Assembly: GCA_030431975.1 (NCBI GenBank)
Contig: JAUIHP010000015.1
Location: 1 to 64,000 of the forward strand
Reading direction: 5' to 3'
DNA: 64,000 bases
Origin: a bacterium
GTDB lineage: Bacteria > Eisenbacteria > RBG-16-71-46 > CAIMUX01
The notes below the pieces were generated by a model. It searched no databases. It had not been told where the DNA came from and saw only the letters and a program-made list of their open reading frames with translations. Shown here piece by piece: positions 20,909 to 30,582 of this stretch. The translations under genes were made by a program, and so were the position numbers. The first letter of the stretch is position 1; each line of letters begins with the position of its first letter.

Positions 20909-22030
20909 ATGTCGAACAAAGTCGCGGACCTTGCCGGTCCCGGAATCAGTACCTACGACGAAGTGGCCAAAGTCCTACCCACGGATTACGAATCGGTCCT
21001 CAGCCCCATGGAAACGCAGAAGGCGCTCTATGCGGTCAAGCGTTGCGTCGAGGACGGCCTCGCCCGGGAACTCAACCTTCAGCTGGTTCAGTGTCCTTTG
21101 ATCATGGACAAGAACAGCGGGATGAACGACTACCTCGATCGGGACGGATCCCGAACCCCGGTGGACTTCCTAGCGGGTCTGGGACTGGACAAGCGCATCG
21201 ACGCGCAGGTCGTTCAGGCGGTGACGAAGTGGAAGCGGTTTGCTCTGAAGCAGTACGGTTGCCGCGAAGGGGAAGGCATCAACACGGACATGCGGGCCGT
21301 GCGGAAGGACTACTTCCTCGACCACGACCACAGCTCCTATGTCGACCAGTGGGACTGGGAGAAGGTCATCTCTGCAGGTAACAGGAATCTGGACTACCTG
21401 ACCACGGTCGTGCAGAAAATCTGGAAGGTCTTTGTCGAGGCGGAAAACCTGGCCCATGATCTCTACCCGCAGCTCGACAAGTATCCGAGGATGCCGAGCA
21501 ACCTCACCTTCATCCACGCCGAAGAAATTCTGGAGAAGTATCCGGATCTGCCGCGGAAGCAGCGGGAAACGGAGATCGTCAAGGAGTACCCGGCCATTTT
21601 CATCTACGGGATCGGTCACACCCTGGACGACGGTTATCCCCACGAGATGCGGGCTGCCGACTATGACGATTGGACCAGCCCATCGGTGGTCAAGAACGGA
21701 AAGCAGATGCATGGATTGAACGGGGACATCCTCGTTTGGAACCCGATCACGAAACGTCGGCACGAGCTGAGCAGCATGGGTATTCGGGTAACGAAGGACA
21801 GTCTTCGCAAACAGCTCGAGATCACCGGGCAGGAAGACTTCCTGCGGATGCCGTATCACCAGATGGTGCTCAACGATCAGATCCCACTCAGCATCGGTGG
21901 CGGAATCGGACAGAGCCGGCTCTACAGCTACATCCTGAAGAAGGTGGCGTTGGGCGAGGTCAGCGTGACGATCTGGCCGGAACAGCTCCACGAGATCTGT
22001 ACCGACCGGAACGTTCACCTACTTCGCTGA
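20909..22030 (+). CDS. asnA: Aspartate-ammonia ligase (asparagine synthetase A)
   Basis: 373-aa AsnA, which makes asparagine from aspartate, ammonia and ATP through an aspartyl-AMP intermediate; the fold is a class II tRNA-synthetase-like core. Recognisable blocks are LQLVQCPLIMDKNSGMNDYL, VVQAVTKWKRFAL, INTDMRAVRKDYFLDHDHSSYVDQWDWEK, and the C-terminal GGGIGQSRLYSYILKKVALGEVSVTIWP. ATG 20909 follows GAGGAGGGTTG; the in-frame TTG at 20903 is less likely. Slightly longer than the E. coli enzyme (330 aa), with an insert around IEKYPDLPRKQRETEIVKEYP. It is followed by a strong bidirectional terminator. Confidence 0.96.
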   Translation: MSNKVADLAGPGISTYDEVAKVLPTDYESVLSPMETQKALYAVKRCVEDGLARELNLQLVQCPLIMDKNSGMNDYLDRDGSRTPVDFLAGLGLDKRIDAQVVQAVTKWKRFALKQYGCREGEGINTDMRAVRKDYFLDHDHSSYVDQWDWEKVISAGNRNLDYLTTVVQKIWKVFVEAENLAHDLYPQLDKYPRMPSNLTFIHAEEILEKYPDLPRKQRETEIVKEYPAIFIYGIGHTLDDGYPHEMRAADYDDWTSPSVVKNGKQMHGLNGDILVWNPITKRRHELSSMGIRVTKDSLRKQLEITGQEDFLRMPYHQMVLNDQIPLSIGGGIGQSRLYSYILKKVALGEVSVTIWPEQLHEICTDRNVHLLR

Positions 22031-22049
22031 GTTCAGTCAGAACCCAGGA

Positions 22050-22085
22050 AAGCCCTCGGAGCTTCACACTCCGAGGGCTTTCTCT
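22050..22085. terminator. Bidirectional terminator after asnA
   Basis: Perfect 12-bp stem AAGCCCTCGGAG (22050-22061) with its complement (22069-22080), 7-nt loop, then TTCTCTGTT. On the opposite strand an A/T-rich flank also gives a U-tract. It separates two convergent genes. Confidence 0.93.
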
Positions 22086-22102
22086 GTTGGACCTTGCGTG
22101 TC

Positions 22103-23434
22103 CTACCTTCTTGCGCGTCGCGAGTTAACGGCTTCCTCGATGTACGGCCGCAGCTCTTCTTTCCCCGCCTCGTCGAGTTCGTAGCGAACCCGGACGGCCG
22201 GTTTGTTGATGTTGAGCAGCTTCCCGAGATCAATGGGCGTTCCGATCAGAACGACATCGCAGTCGACGGCGTTGATCGTTTGCTCCAACTCGTCCATCTG
22301 CTTCTGACCGTAGCCCATGGCCGGAAGGATCTCCTCCATGTGGTCGTACTTCTCATAGGTGGAACGGATCGAGCCGACCGCGAAAGGACGGGGATCGACG
22401 ATCTTCGAGGCGCCGAACTTGCGCGCAGCGACGTGACCGGCTCCGTAGCGCATACCTCCGTGCGTCAGGGTCGGTCCGTCTTCGACGACGAGAACCTTCC
22501 TGCCTTCAACGGCGGTCGGATCGTCGACCGCGACAGGAGACGCCGAGCGGATGATTCGGGCCTGCGGATTGACGGCGCGGATGTTGTCCTCGACGGTCGA
22601 AACATCTTCCGGCTTGGCCGTCCCCACCTTGTTGATGACGACGACATCAGCCAGGCGTACGTTCGTCTCGCCGGGGAAGAAGCCGACTTCGTGACCCGGG
22701 CGGTGCGGGTCGGCGATGACGATGGTGAGGTCCGGTTTGTAGAACGAGGTGTCGTTGTTACCGCCGTCCCAAAGGATGACGTCCGCCTCCTTCTCAGCCT
22801 CTTCCAGGATCTTCTCGTAGTCCACGCCCGCGAAGATGAGATTGCCCATCACGATGTGCGGTTCGTATTCCTCGCGCTCTTCGATCGTGCACTCATGACG
22901 GTTTAGGTCTTCGTACTCGCCGTAACGCTGCCAGATCTGTTTGCGAAGATCTCCGTAGGGCATGGGGTGACGTATGGTCGCCACCTTCCTACCCATGTCG
23001 GCGAGGACTTCGTTGACGCGTCGAGAGGTTTGGCTCTTGCCGCATCCGGTACGCACGGCACAGATGGCGATGACGGGTTTGGTCGACTTCACCATCGTGT
23101 GCTCCGGACTGATCATTTTGAAGTCGGCTCCCGCCGCGTTGACCAGAGCGGCCTTGTGCATGACGACTTCGTGGGGCAGGTCAGAGTACGACATGCTGCA
23201 TTCCTGCACGTCGTACTTCCGGATGAGGTCAGTCAGGTCATCCTCGGAGAAGATCGGAATTCCTTCCGGGTAGACCGGGCCGGACAGTTCCGGCGGATAG
23301 GTTCGGCCCTCGATGTTGGGGATCTGCGTAGCGGTGAACGCGACGACCCGGTACTCCGGGTTCTTCTTGTAGTAGACGTTGAAGTCATGAAAGTCGCGTC
23401 CGGCGGCGCCGAGGATGATGACGTTCTTGGGCAT
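22103..23434 (-). CDS. Cyclic 2,3-diphosphoglycerate synthetase-like P-loop GTPase
   Basis: 443-aa protein of the cDPGS-like family. Residues 1-110 are a Rossmann-like domain (VIILGAAGRDFHDFNVYYKKNPEYRVVAFTATQIP). A P-loop AVRTGCGKSQ follows at about 126-135, with the switch-like VILWDGGNNDTSFYKPDL, NKVGTAKPEDV and later GGMRYGAGHVAARK. In methanogens the named enzyme makes cyclic 2,3-diphosphoglycerate, but most bacterial members are uncharacterised and I do not assign that activity. The ATG gives MPKNVIILG with GGGAGGTTGAG upstream. It is divergent from a saccharopine-reductase-like gene across 275 bp, hinting at shared regulation. Confidence 0.8.
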   Translation of the reverse strand: MPKNVIILGAAGRDFHDFNVYYKKNPEYRVVAFTATQIPNIEGRTYPPELSGPVYPEGIPIFSEDDLTDLIRKYDVQECSMSYSDLPHEVVMHKAALVNAAGADFKMISPEHTMVKSTKPVIAICAVRTGCGKSQTSRRVNEVLADMGRKVATIRHPMPYGDLRKQIWQRYGEYEDLNRHECTIEEREEYEPHIVMGNLIFAGVDYEKILEEAEKEADVILWDGGNNDTSFYKPDLTIVIADPHRPGHEVGFFPGETNVRLADVVVINKVGTAKPEDVSTVEDNIRAVNPQARIIRSASPVAVDDPTAVEGRKVLVVEDGPTLTHGGMRYGAGHVAARKFGASKIVDPRPFAVGSIRSTYEKYDHMEEILPAMGYGQKQMDELEQTINAVDCDVVLIGTPIDLGKLLNINKPAVRVRYELDEAGKEELRPYIEEAVNSRRARR

Positions 23435-23521
23435 CTCAACCTCCCGAGTGGATGTAGCCAGGCAATCCGGGACTGGACGCATTCTGGCTCCTACCTACCG
23501 TGCCTGTCGATTGAGTGGAGG

Positions 23522-23549
23522 CCCTACGGGAGTAGGTATTCCTACGGAT
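23522..23549. promoter_or_regulatory. Possible operator between divergent genes
   Basis: The divergent intergenic region contains GTAGG-TATT-CCTAC (23532-23545), a 5-bp inverted repeat, with another CCTAC half-site at 23523-23527, so CCTACGG occurs twice. Its position between two divergent metabolic genes is suggestive only. Confidence 0.25.
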
Positions 23550-23709
23550 GAGAAGGCCCGGGCACGCGAGCCCCCGCGAGCAAGCCGGGCGTGACAGACC
23601 GAAACCATCGGGTATCGATAGCCAGGCCGGATCGGGTCGGATAGAGTGAAGGGCTGCTCCAGATCCGGAGCCAATGACACCGAACCCGGGCAACCATGGG
23701 AGGATGGAG

Positions 23710-25065
23710 ATGCGTCAGATTCTCGTTCTGGGCGCAGGAAAATCGGCCGGCTACCTCATCCACAAGCTCTTGGAAGACGCGGTCGACGAGGACTGGTTTG
23801 TCACCGTCGGTGACGTCGATCTGGCCACTGCGCGGGAGTGCGTCAAGAATCACCCTAGGGGAACGGCCATCGAGTTCGATGTCAACGACAGCTCCCACCG
23901 CGAAACGCAGATCGCGAACTCGGACGTCGTCGTCAACATGCTGGCACCGGCTTTCCAGGGAATGTTGGCCGTCGATTGCATTCACAGCGGCAAGCCGCTT
24001 GTTTCCGTCTCCTACCAGGATCAGGTCATTCGCGATCTCGGCCCGGACGCTCATCGCAAGGGTGTTCTTCTGTTGACCGAACTCGGTCTCGATCCGGGCA
24101 TCGACCACATGTCGGCCATGGCCATGATCCAGAAGATCCGATCGGAAGGGGGGCGCGTTCGGCTCTTCTGTTCCTATGGAAGTGGCGTACCGGCCGCGGA
24201 TGAGCCCTCGAATCCGTTGCGCTACGTCATTACCTGGAATCCCCGCAACGTGGTCATGGGTGGTGAGGACGGGGCGCAGTATCTCGAGGACGGAAGAATC
24301 AAGATCGTTCCCCATCACGAGGTGTTTCATCACACCTGGCCGGTCGAGGTCCCGGGCATCGGAACGATGGAGGCCTACCCGAATCGGGACTCTCTTTCCT
24401 ACATGGAGACGTTCGGGCTCGACGATGTCCGCACCATGGTTCGCGGCACGCTGCGCTATCCGGGATGGAGCGAGACATGGGCTCAGATCGTGAAGTTGGG
24501 ACTTCCGAACGAGACCATTCGGATCTCCGATCTCTCCGACCGTACCTATCGGGAGGTCATCGAGATGTTCCTCCCGACCAACAACGAAGATCCCGAAATC
24601 GAGCAACGCCTGGCCCGGTACCTCCGCATTAGTCCGACGGGCCAAATCATGGAGAAGCTGCGTTGGCTGGGACTGTTTTCCGAGGAGAAGACCGGCTGCG
24701 ACGGTGAGACGGCCGCGCGGATGATGGCCGAGCTCATCCAGCGCAAGCTGCCTCTGGAGAAGGGGCGGCGGGACACGGTCATCCTTCTGCACAAACTGGA
24801 AGTGGACTACCCGGGCACCGACCGCGAACCGGAGCGAATCCTGTCGACGATGATCTGCAACGGGGAACCGAATGGCTTCACCGCGATGTCGAAGACGGTG
24901 GGATTGCCGACTGCGATCGCCGTTCGACTGCTACTGCGCGGTGAGATTCCGCTGAGTGGGGCAGCCATTCCGACCCATCCGTCGATCTACACGCCGATTC
25001 TGGAAGAACTGCAAGAGGAGGGAATTGCGTTCACGGAAACGACGGAACCGATCACTCGCGGGTAG
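23710..25065 (+). CDS. Saccharopine dehydrogenase (glutamate-forming)-like, Lys9-type
   Basis: 451-aa NAD(P)-dependent enzyme. The N-terminal Rossmann domain starts ILVLGAGKSAGYLIHKLL. Then VVVNMLAPAFQGMLAVDCIHSGKPLVSVSY, ELGLDPGIDHMSAMAMI and the hallmark ITWNPRNVVMGG belong to saccharopine reductases (EC 1.5.1.10 type). The C-terminal 90 residues resemble the Lys9 dimerisation end. ATG 23710 has GGGAGG 6 nt upstream; an ATG 6 nt earlier is in frame but too close to the ribosome site. The next gene, an AlaDH/PNT-fold reductase, follows after 30 bp, so the pair probably forms an operon acting on an amino-acid-derived opine or saccharopine. Confidence 0.85.
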   Translation: MRQILVLGAGKSAGYLIHKLLEDAVDEDWFVTVGDVDLATARECVKNHPRGTAIEFDVNDSSHRETQIANSDVVVNMLAPAFQGMLAVDCIHSGKPLVSVSYQDQVIRDLGPDAHRKGVLLLTELGLDPGIDHMSAMAMIQKIRSEGGRVRLFCSYGSGVPAADEPSNPLRYVITWNPRNVVMGGEDGAQYLEDGRIKIVPHHEVFHHTWPVEVPGIGTMEAYPNRDSLSYMETFGLDDVRTMVRGTLRYPGWSETWAQIVKLGLPNETIRISDLSDRTYREVIEMFLPTNNEDPEIEQRLARYLRISPTGQIMEKLRWLGLFSEEKTGCDGETAARMMAELIQRKLPLEKGRRDTVILLHKLEVDYPGTDREPERILSTMICNGEPNGFTAMSKTVGLPTAIAVRLLLRGEIPLSGAAIPTHPSIYTPILEELQEEGIAFTETTEPITRG

Positions 25066-25095
25066 CTCCACCTGTATCTGAAAGGAAAAGAGACG

Positions 25096-26226
25096 ATGTC
25101 ACAGTTGACCCTCGGAGTTGTCGGAACGGCGAGAAAGCCCGACGAACACCGTCTTCCCATCCATCCTGATCACCTCGATCGGATACCGGAGACGCTCCGT
25201 ACGCGCATCTATCTGGAGAACGGTTACGGCGAACCCTTTGGGCTGGCCGACGACGAGATTCGCGCTCAGGTGGGTGGGTTTCTGCCTCGTGGCGAATTGC
25301 TGAAACAGGACATCGTTCTCTTGCCCAAACCGCTTCCGGACGACCTGAGAGAGTTGCGGGAAGGCACACTCCTTTGGGGTTGGCCGCACTGTGTGCAGCA
25401 GGAGGAGATCACGCAGGTTGCGATCGACCGGAATCTGACGCTTCTGGCGTGGGAAGCGATGTTCACCTGGCGCGGAGAAGTTCGGGACTGCCACTCGTTC
25501 TACAAGAACAACGAAATGGCCGGGTACTGCGCCGTCCTGCATTCCCTGGAGTTGGCAGGAGAGGACGGTCTCTACGGCCGCCCCAAGCGGGCGGTTGTAC
25601 TCAGCTTCGGGTCGGTGGCGCGTGGGGCGGTCTATGCGCTTCAAGGTCGGGGGGTCGCGGACATCGAAGTCTTCACGCGCCGGCCGCCGTGGTCGGTACG
25701 TGATCAGGTTCCGGGATGTCGGTACGGACAGATGCTAGTCGGCGAAGATGGCCAAATCACCTGCGAAGACGCGGACGGCAATGAGCGTCCTTTGATCGAC
25801 AGGCTCGGAGACGCCGACGTCATCGTAAACGGCATTCTTCAGGACACCGATCGGCCGTTGAACTACATGGGTGAAGGCGAAGAGGCGCGTCTACGCCGCG
25901 GAGCTCTTATCGTTGATGTGAGCTGTGACCTTGGAATGGGATTCCCGTTTGCGCGTCCCACGTCTTTTGCCGATCCGGTGTTTCAGGCTGGCCCGGCGAC
26001 TTACTACGCGGTCGATCACACGCCGTCCTATCTCTGGAAGAGCGCAACCTGGGAAATCTCCTCGGTCATCTGTGAGTTTCTACCGCGCGTTATGGAAGGG
26101 GTAGGAAGTTGGGATGATGAACCGGTTCTCGCCCGCGCGGTCGAGATTCGGGATGGTGTCATTCAGAACCCGAAGATCCTGAGCTTTCAGGGTCGCGACC
26201 CAAAGTATCCCCACCCGATTCTGTAG
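25096..26226 (+). CDS. AlaDH/PNT-fold opine-type reductase (N5-(carboxyethyl)ornithine synthase- or Lys1-like)
   Basis: 376-aa NAD(P)-dependent oxidoreductase of the alanine dehydrogenase/transhydrogenase fold. N-terminal RKPDEHRLPIHPDHL and YLENGYGEPFG form the substrate domain. VVLSFGSVARGAVYALQGRG is the nucleotide-binding loop. GILQDTDRPLNYM, IVDVSCDLGMGFPFARPT and VDHTPSYLWKSATWEIS match the CeoS/Lys1-like branch rather than true alanine dehydrogenase. Such enzymes join a keto acid to an amino-acid side chain, or split saccharopine, using NAD(P)H. The ribosome site is GAAAGGA. Its last 68 bp overlap the 3' end of the opposing kinase gene. The exact substrate is not assignable. Confidence 0.75.
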   Translation: MSQLTLGVVGTARKPDEHRLPIHPDHLDRIPETLRTRIYLENGYGEPFGLADDEIRAQVGGFLPRGELLKQDIVLLPKPLPDDLRELREGTLLWGWPHCVQQEEITQVAIDRNLTLLAWEAMFTWRGEVRDCHSFYKNNEMAGYCAVLHSLELAGEDGLYGRPKRAVVLSFGSVARGAVYALQGRGVADIEVFTRRPPWSVRDQVPGCRYGQMLVGEDGQITCEDADGNERPLIDRLGDADVIVNGILQDTDRPLNYMGEGEEARLRRGALIVDVSCDLGMGFPFARPTSFADPVFQAGPATYYAVDHTPSYLWKSATWEISSVICEFLPRVMEGVGSWDDEPVLARAVEIRDGVIQNPKILSFQGRDPKYPHPIL

Positions 26227-29200
26227 GTTCGGCAGAAAACGCCAGATCGACGGCCGCGTCCAGGCTTAGAGACTGTCCTCTGTGAAGCAGCTTCTGGACG
26301 GAATCTTGCCGGTCGGATTCGTCGAGCCCGTTCAGACATTGCCTTTCGAAGGAACTCAGGCTCTCGGCCGCCCGCTTGTTGGCCTGCTTCGCGAATCCCA
26401 GAACGATGATGGATGGTTCGGTTCGCCCTGTCCGGGCCAGAAGTGCCGCCGCGTGGTGAAGAACAGTGACCAGCTCTCCTGTTTCACCCAACTCATTCCA
26501 AAGATCCCGGGCTTTGGAGAGAGAGGACCAGGCGCCGGCGATGTCTCCCAACTCGGAACGGAATCCGGCCAGGTTTGTGTAGGCGGAAGCCTCCCGGCTT
26601 CGGTATCCGGACCGTCGATAGAGTGAAATGGATTGCTCGATCTTCTCCACAGCCTCCTTCGGCTTTCCGGCGGCCCCCAGAATCATGCCGAAGTTGTGCA
26701 GGGGAAGCGCGCTGCCTTCCGGTGACGCCAAGGACAGGCTCTCTTCGACGCAGCGCTGGGCGAGTTCCAGGTTGCCCCTTTGGTAATGAAACGCGGCAAG
26801 GTTGTGCAGTGAGGAGGCCACTGCATCACGGTTCCCAATCCTGCGATTGTCGGCGAGACTGCTCTCCAGGAGACGTTCCGCCTCGCCGTCGTTCCCACTG
26901 TCCGCAAGGACGATGGCCAGGGACTCTTTCCCCCGGGCGATGTTTCTTGCGTCTCCGTGCGCGATCGCGATATCGAGACACTCCTCCAGAAACTCCCGGG
27001 CCACGCTCAGCCGACGAGCGGTGTATGCGGTGAGCCCCGTCGAATACAGGGCCTGGCGTCGCAGTTCAGTTCGTTCCTGTGCACCGGGATTGGCCAGTAC
27101 TTGGATACCGAGTTCGACGCCCTCCACGTGGCGGGAGACGGCGGTCCAGTAGGTGATGAGCGAACCTGCCAACCGCAGTCCGTCTTCAGCCGCGCCCGCA
27201 AGACCCGCGGACGACAGGATGGCCGCGCGGAGGTTTTCGTGATCGTCCGCGAGTCGTTGGAACCAGCTCCCCGCTTCCACTCCGGATCGAAGATGGGATC
27301 CACTTTCCGCGAAGGTAGTGAAGAACGAACGGTGACGAGCCACGGCCACATCCGTTTCGCTGGATTGTTCGAGCCGTTCCCGCGCATAGGCTCGGACCGA
27401 GTCGAGCATGCGGTAGCGAGTGGGGCGCGGCGCACCGCTCGGTTCACGCACACGATGGACGAGAGACTTTTCGAGGAGAGTCGTAAACACCTCGAGAACT
27501 TCCCACTCTTCGATCTCCCCGCCGGCACAGACAGCCTCGGCGGCTTCGAGAGTCCACGATCCTGCGAACACGGCCAGTCTCCGCAGCACAGCCTTCTCCT
27601 TGTCTCCGAGAAGGTCATAGCTCCAGTCGATCATTCCGCGGAGGGTTCGGTGGCGTGGGGAGGAGGACTTCCTGCCGGCGGTGAGGATGCGAAAGCGTTG
27701 GTCGAGACGGCTGGCGATCTCTGCAGGTGTGAAAACATTGGTTCGGGCCGCGGCAAGTTCGATCGCCAGCGGGAGGCCGTCCAGGCGACGGCAAATCTCA
27801 CTGACGGCGTCCGAGTTTCGCACCGTCAGTTCGAAGGACGGGTCGACGGCTGCGGCGCGCTCAACGAACAGCTGCACCGCCGGATTCGATCGCACTTCTT
27901 CGAAACCGAGTCCGGGACCTGAGGTCGGGAGTGGGGCGAGCGGAAAGACGGCCTCTCCTTCGATTCCCATGGGGACCTGGCTCGTCGTCAGCACACGAAG
28001 CCCAGAGCAGCTTCGAGCCAGGACCGTGACGAGCTCGCGACACGGGGCGACCACGTGCTCGGCATTGTCGAGGATGAGGAGCATCGGGCCTCGGCCGATG
28101 AGCGTTGCAATGGCATCGAGCGGATCGTCGCCTTCGACGACGCTGATCTTGAGTAGGTTGGCAACCGCACCGCAGACGAGGGAAGGGTCGTTCAAGTCCG
28201 CCAGTTCGACGAACCACGGACCCTGTTCCCGTGCGCCAAGCCGCCGCAACGCCAGTTCCAAGGCGATTCGCGTCTTGCCGCAGCCTCCGGCCCCGACCAC
28301 CGTGACGATCCGCTCCCTGTCCAAAAGCGAGTCCAGTCGTTGCAACTCCGCTTCCCGGCCCAGGAGGCTGCTGAGAGCGGGAGGGATGTTGTGGTCAGCC
28401 TTCGGGTTGCTCATGACGGCTTCGCCACATCGGCTTCCGGTCCCCGCCGGAAGCTCGACAAAGCCATGGTTGCTGAGTGCGTCGATCGCCTGCCGGACAC
28501 CCTTCATCGTCGCCGGTCGGTTCTCGGGAGGCTTGGCCAGGCAGCGTTGCAGCAGCGACAGGAACTCGGACGGCAAGTCCGCGGGTAGTTGTGACCATTC
28601 AGGCTCCGAACGGAGGGTCGCTGCAATCGACTCCATGGCCGTCGCCATTTGAAACGGGGACCGTCCCGTCACGCAGGCAAAAAGCAGGCAGCCAAACGCC
28701 CATATATCCGTAGCCACACCTGTCGGCTCGCCGCGCAGCTGTTCCGGGCTCATGTAACCTGGCGTTCCCATGACCGTACCCGCGGTCGTCACCTCTGTCG
28801 GCATCGAGATCGATTTGGCCAGACCGAAGTCGAGGACCTTGACCCGGCCGTCGGGGGTGATCATGACGTTTCCCGGTTGTAGGTCTCGGTGGATGGCGCC
28901 CCGGTTGTGCGCGCTTTCCAGTGCGGCCGCAATCTGGCGCGCGATCGGAAGTGCCCTGTCCAACCCCAGCGTTCCCTGCTTGATTCGTTCAGACAATGTC
29001 CGACCCTGAACGTGCTCCATGGTCAGAAAGTGTCGACCGTCTTCCTCTTCGAGGGAGTAGACGGTTGCGATGTGAGGGTGGTCCATGACCGCAAGCAGCT
29101 GCGCCTCGCGCTCGAACCGCACGAAGGACTCGGGATCCTCGGCGAACTCTTTGGAGAGGACCTTGATCGCGATGGTGCGGTCGAGTCTCGTATCTTTGGC

Positions 29201-29485
29201 GAGATAGACGATCCCCATACCGCCCCGTCCCAACTCATCGAGGATCTCGTAGGAGCCGATTCGCGTCGGCGTACCTTCAGCGGCGGGAGGGGCGGCGGGA
29301 GGTTCGTGAGCCAGGAGCGCCTGGACTTCTGCGCGTAGTTCGTCGTCGCCCCCGCAGGAGATGTCGATGTGGGCTTCCCGGTCGGGGCCGGTCAGACCCT
29401 CGACTTCGATCAGGATCTGTTTGATTCGAGCGAATCGCTGGGTAGCTTGGCGCGAGCCGCTGTCCTCTGGGTCCGGGGGTGTCAT
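26159..29485 (-). CDS. Ser/Thr kinase fused to NB-ARC-type ATPase and TPR repeats
   Basis: 1108-aa cytoplasmic signalling protein. ATG 29485 ([13 protein letters not shown]) is taken; upstream in-frame starts would add up to 41 residues. An N-terminal helical stretch of about 70 residues precedes a complete kinase domain ([48 protein letters not shown]). The middle is an AfsR/SARP-like NTPase: P-loop [16 protein letters not shown], Walker [25 protein letters not shown]. The C-terminal 400 residues are TPR-like helical repeats. It is divergent from an ECF sigma gene, a pairing known from ECF-kinase systems. The 3' end overlaps the convergent gene by 68 bp. Confidence 0.9.
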   Translation of the reverse strand: MTPPDPEDSGSRQATQRFARIKQILIEVEGLTGPDREAHIDISCGGDDELRAEVQALLAHEPPAAPPAAEGTPTRIGSYEILDELGRGGMGIVYLAKDTRLDRTIAIKVLSKEFAEDPESFVRFEREAQLLAVMDHPHIATVYSLEEEDGRHFLTMEHVQGRTLSERIKQGTLGLDRALPIARQIAAALESAHNRGAIHRDLQPGNVMITPDGRVKVLDFGLAKSISMPTEVTTAGTVMGTPGYMSPEQLRGEPTGVATDIWAFGCLLFACVTGRSPFQMATAMESIAATLRSEPEWSQLPADLPSEFLSLLQRCLAKPPENRPATMKGVRQAIDALSNHGFVELPAGTGSRCGEAVMSNPKADHNIPPALSSLLGREAELQRLDSLLDRERIVTVVGAGGCGKTRIALELALRRLGAREQGPWFVELADLNDPSLVCGAVANLLKISVVEGDDPLDAIATLIGRGPMLLILDNAEHVVAPCRELVTVLARSCSGLRVLTTSQVPMGIEGEAVFPLAPLPTSGPGLGFEEVRSNPAVQLFVERAAAVDPSFELTVRNSDAVSEICRRLDGLPLAIELAAARTNVFTPAEIASRLDQRFRILTAGRKSSSPRHRTLRGMIDWSYDLLGDKEKAVLRRLAVFAGSWTLEAAEAVCAGGEIEEWEVLEVFTTLLEKSLVHRVREPSGAPRPTRYRMLDSVRAYARERLEQSSETDVAVARHRSFFTTFAESGSHLRSGVEAGSWFQRLADDHENLRAAILSSAGLAGAAEDGLRLAGSLITYWTAVSRHVEGVELGIQVLANPGAQERTELRRQALYSTGLTAYTARRLSVAREFLEECLDIAIAHGDARNIARGKESLAIVLADSGNDGEAERLLESSLADNRRIGNRDAVASSLHNLAAFHYQRGNLELAQRCVEESLSLASPEGSALPLHNFGMILGAAGKPKEAVEKIEQSISLYRRSGYRSREASAYTNLAGFRSELGDIAGAWSSLSKARDLWNELGETGELVTVLHHAAALLARTGRTEPSIIVLGFAKQANKRAAESLSSFERQCLNGLDESDRQDSVQKLLHRGQSLSLDAAVDLAFSAEPTESGGDTLGRDPESSGSSGSE

Positions 29486-29921
29486 CCCAAGGGTCTCATC
29501 TCTTGCGCTGTTGTCAGTGACCTCTACTGAGATTGTCACAAAGTAGAACAGTGTAGGCCAAGTCCGGCCAGAGGTGGGGAGGTTGCGATTGAAGCGCTGC
29601 CCAAACATTCCCGGCCATGGGAGGCCGCACCCCCATCTCCCAAAGCGGCTCTCCCATGGCGGGAACTCTTTGAAGTCCGGGTCGAATCGCAGCTCAATCC
29701 TCGGGTCGGGCTGCGGCGGCCGACGTTCGACCGGGCCTCTACAACTTCATGCGAGAACCCGCCTCGAAGTGTCAGAAGTTTCTTGTTGGGCTTTGCAGTT
29801 CTTGGAGAAATGCCCCGATCGCGGCTCAGGTATGTGAGTTTCCGTAGGGCGATCGTAGTTTCGGACGAGAGGGAACGGCCAATCGAGGGTAAGCTATCGG
29901 TCCTACGGAGGATGCCGGGCT
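29486..29921. other. Divergent control region between kinase/NB-ARC gene and ECF sigma gene
   Basis: 436 bases. It carries an imperfect inverted repeat at 29608-29665 and presumably both promoters. GGGTAAGCTATCGG near 29890 contains a TAAGCT -10-like element upstream of the sigma gene. No gene is recognised. Confidence 0.5.
29608..29665. repeat. 15/16-bp inverted repeat with one-base bulge
   Basis: TTCCCGGCCATGGGAG (29608-29623) pairs with CTCCCATGGCGGGAA (29651-29665), one C being bulged; the loop is 27 nt. It lies about 120 bp upstream of the kinase start and could be an operator or an RNA stem in the leader. Confidence 0.65.
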
Positions 29922-30506
29922 TTGAACACTTCTCCGGGCGACGAGATCACCCGAGTTCTGGACGAGATGCGGGCCTACCCTTCTCAGCGAAAGGGATTGG
30001 ACCGTCTGTTTTCGCTGGTTCAAGCGGAGCTTCGGAGCATGGCGGGTGACCTCATGCAACAGGAACGCCCGTCCCATACATTGCAGCCCACCGCTCTGGT
30101 CAACGAAGCCTATCTGCGCCTTGTTCGCAGTCCGAACGTTGATTGGCAGAACCGGGCCCACTTCTTCGGAGCGGCGGCCCGGGCCATGCGTCAGATTCTG
30201 GTCGACCACGCTCGGGCACGGGCCACGGAAAAGCGTGGGGGAGAACTCGAGCGGATTCCTCTGGAAGAGAGTCTCCACGTTCAAGGCAGGAACGATGTCG
30301 ACGTCATCTTTCTCGACGACCTTCTGAACCGTCTTGCCGAACTGGATGAGCGGATGGCGCGGGTTGTCGAACTGCGGGTCTTTGCCGGCCTCACCGGAAA
30401 GGAGACGGCGGCGGCCCTCGGCGTTTCCCGCCAGACGGTGCACGAGGATTGGCGGGTCGCGACGTTGTGGTTGCGGAAACAGATGGCGGAGACTTCAGAC
30501 CCGTGA
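29922..30506 (+). CDS. ECF-type RNA polymerase sigma factor
   Basis: 194-aa sigma factor of the ECF group often linked to Ser/Thr kinases in Acidobacteria and Planctomycetes. Region 2: LVQAELRSMAGDLMQQERPSHTLQPTALVNEAYLRL and FFGAAARAMRQILVDHARAR. Region 4: LDERMARVVELRVFAGLTGKETAAALGVSRQTVHEDWRVATLWLRKQM (helix-turn-helix). The start is TTG 29922 with GGAGGA upstream. Divergent from the kinase/NB-ARC gene, which may regulate it by phosphorylation instead of a classical anti-sigma; this is inference from known pairings. Confidence 0.93.
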   Translation: MNTSPGDEITRVLDEMRAYPSQRKGLDRLFSLVQAELRSMAGDLMQQERPSHTLQPTALVNEAYLRLVRSPNVDWQNRAHFFGAAARAMRQILVDHARARATEKRGGELERIPLEESLHVQGRNDVDVIFLDDLLNRLAELDERMARVVELRVFAGLTGKETAAALGVSRQTVHEDWRVATLWLRKQMAETSDP

Positions 30507-30582
30507 TCTCCGTGCAGTGCACGAAAAGAGCCGGGCATGTGCTCTCGATTCTTGGGTTACAGCCGACAAGGGGAATTGCGTC

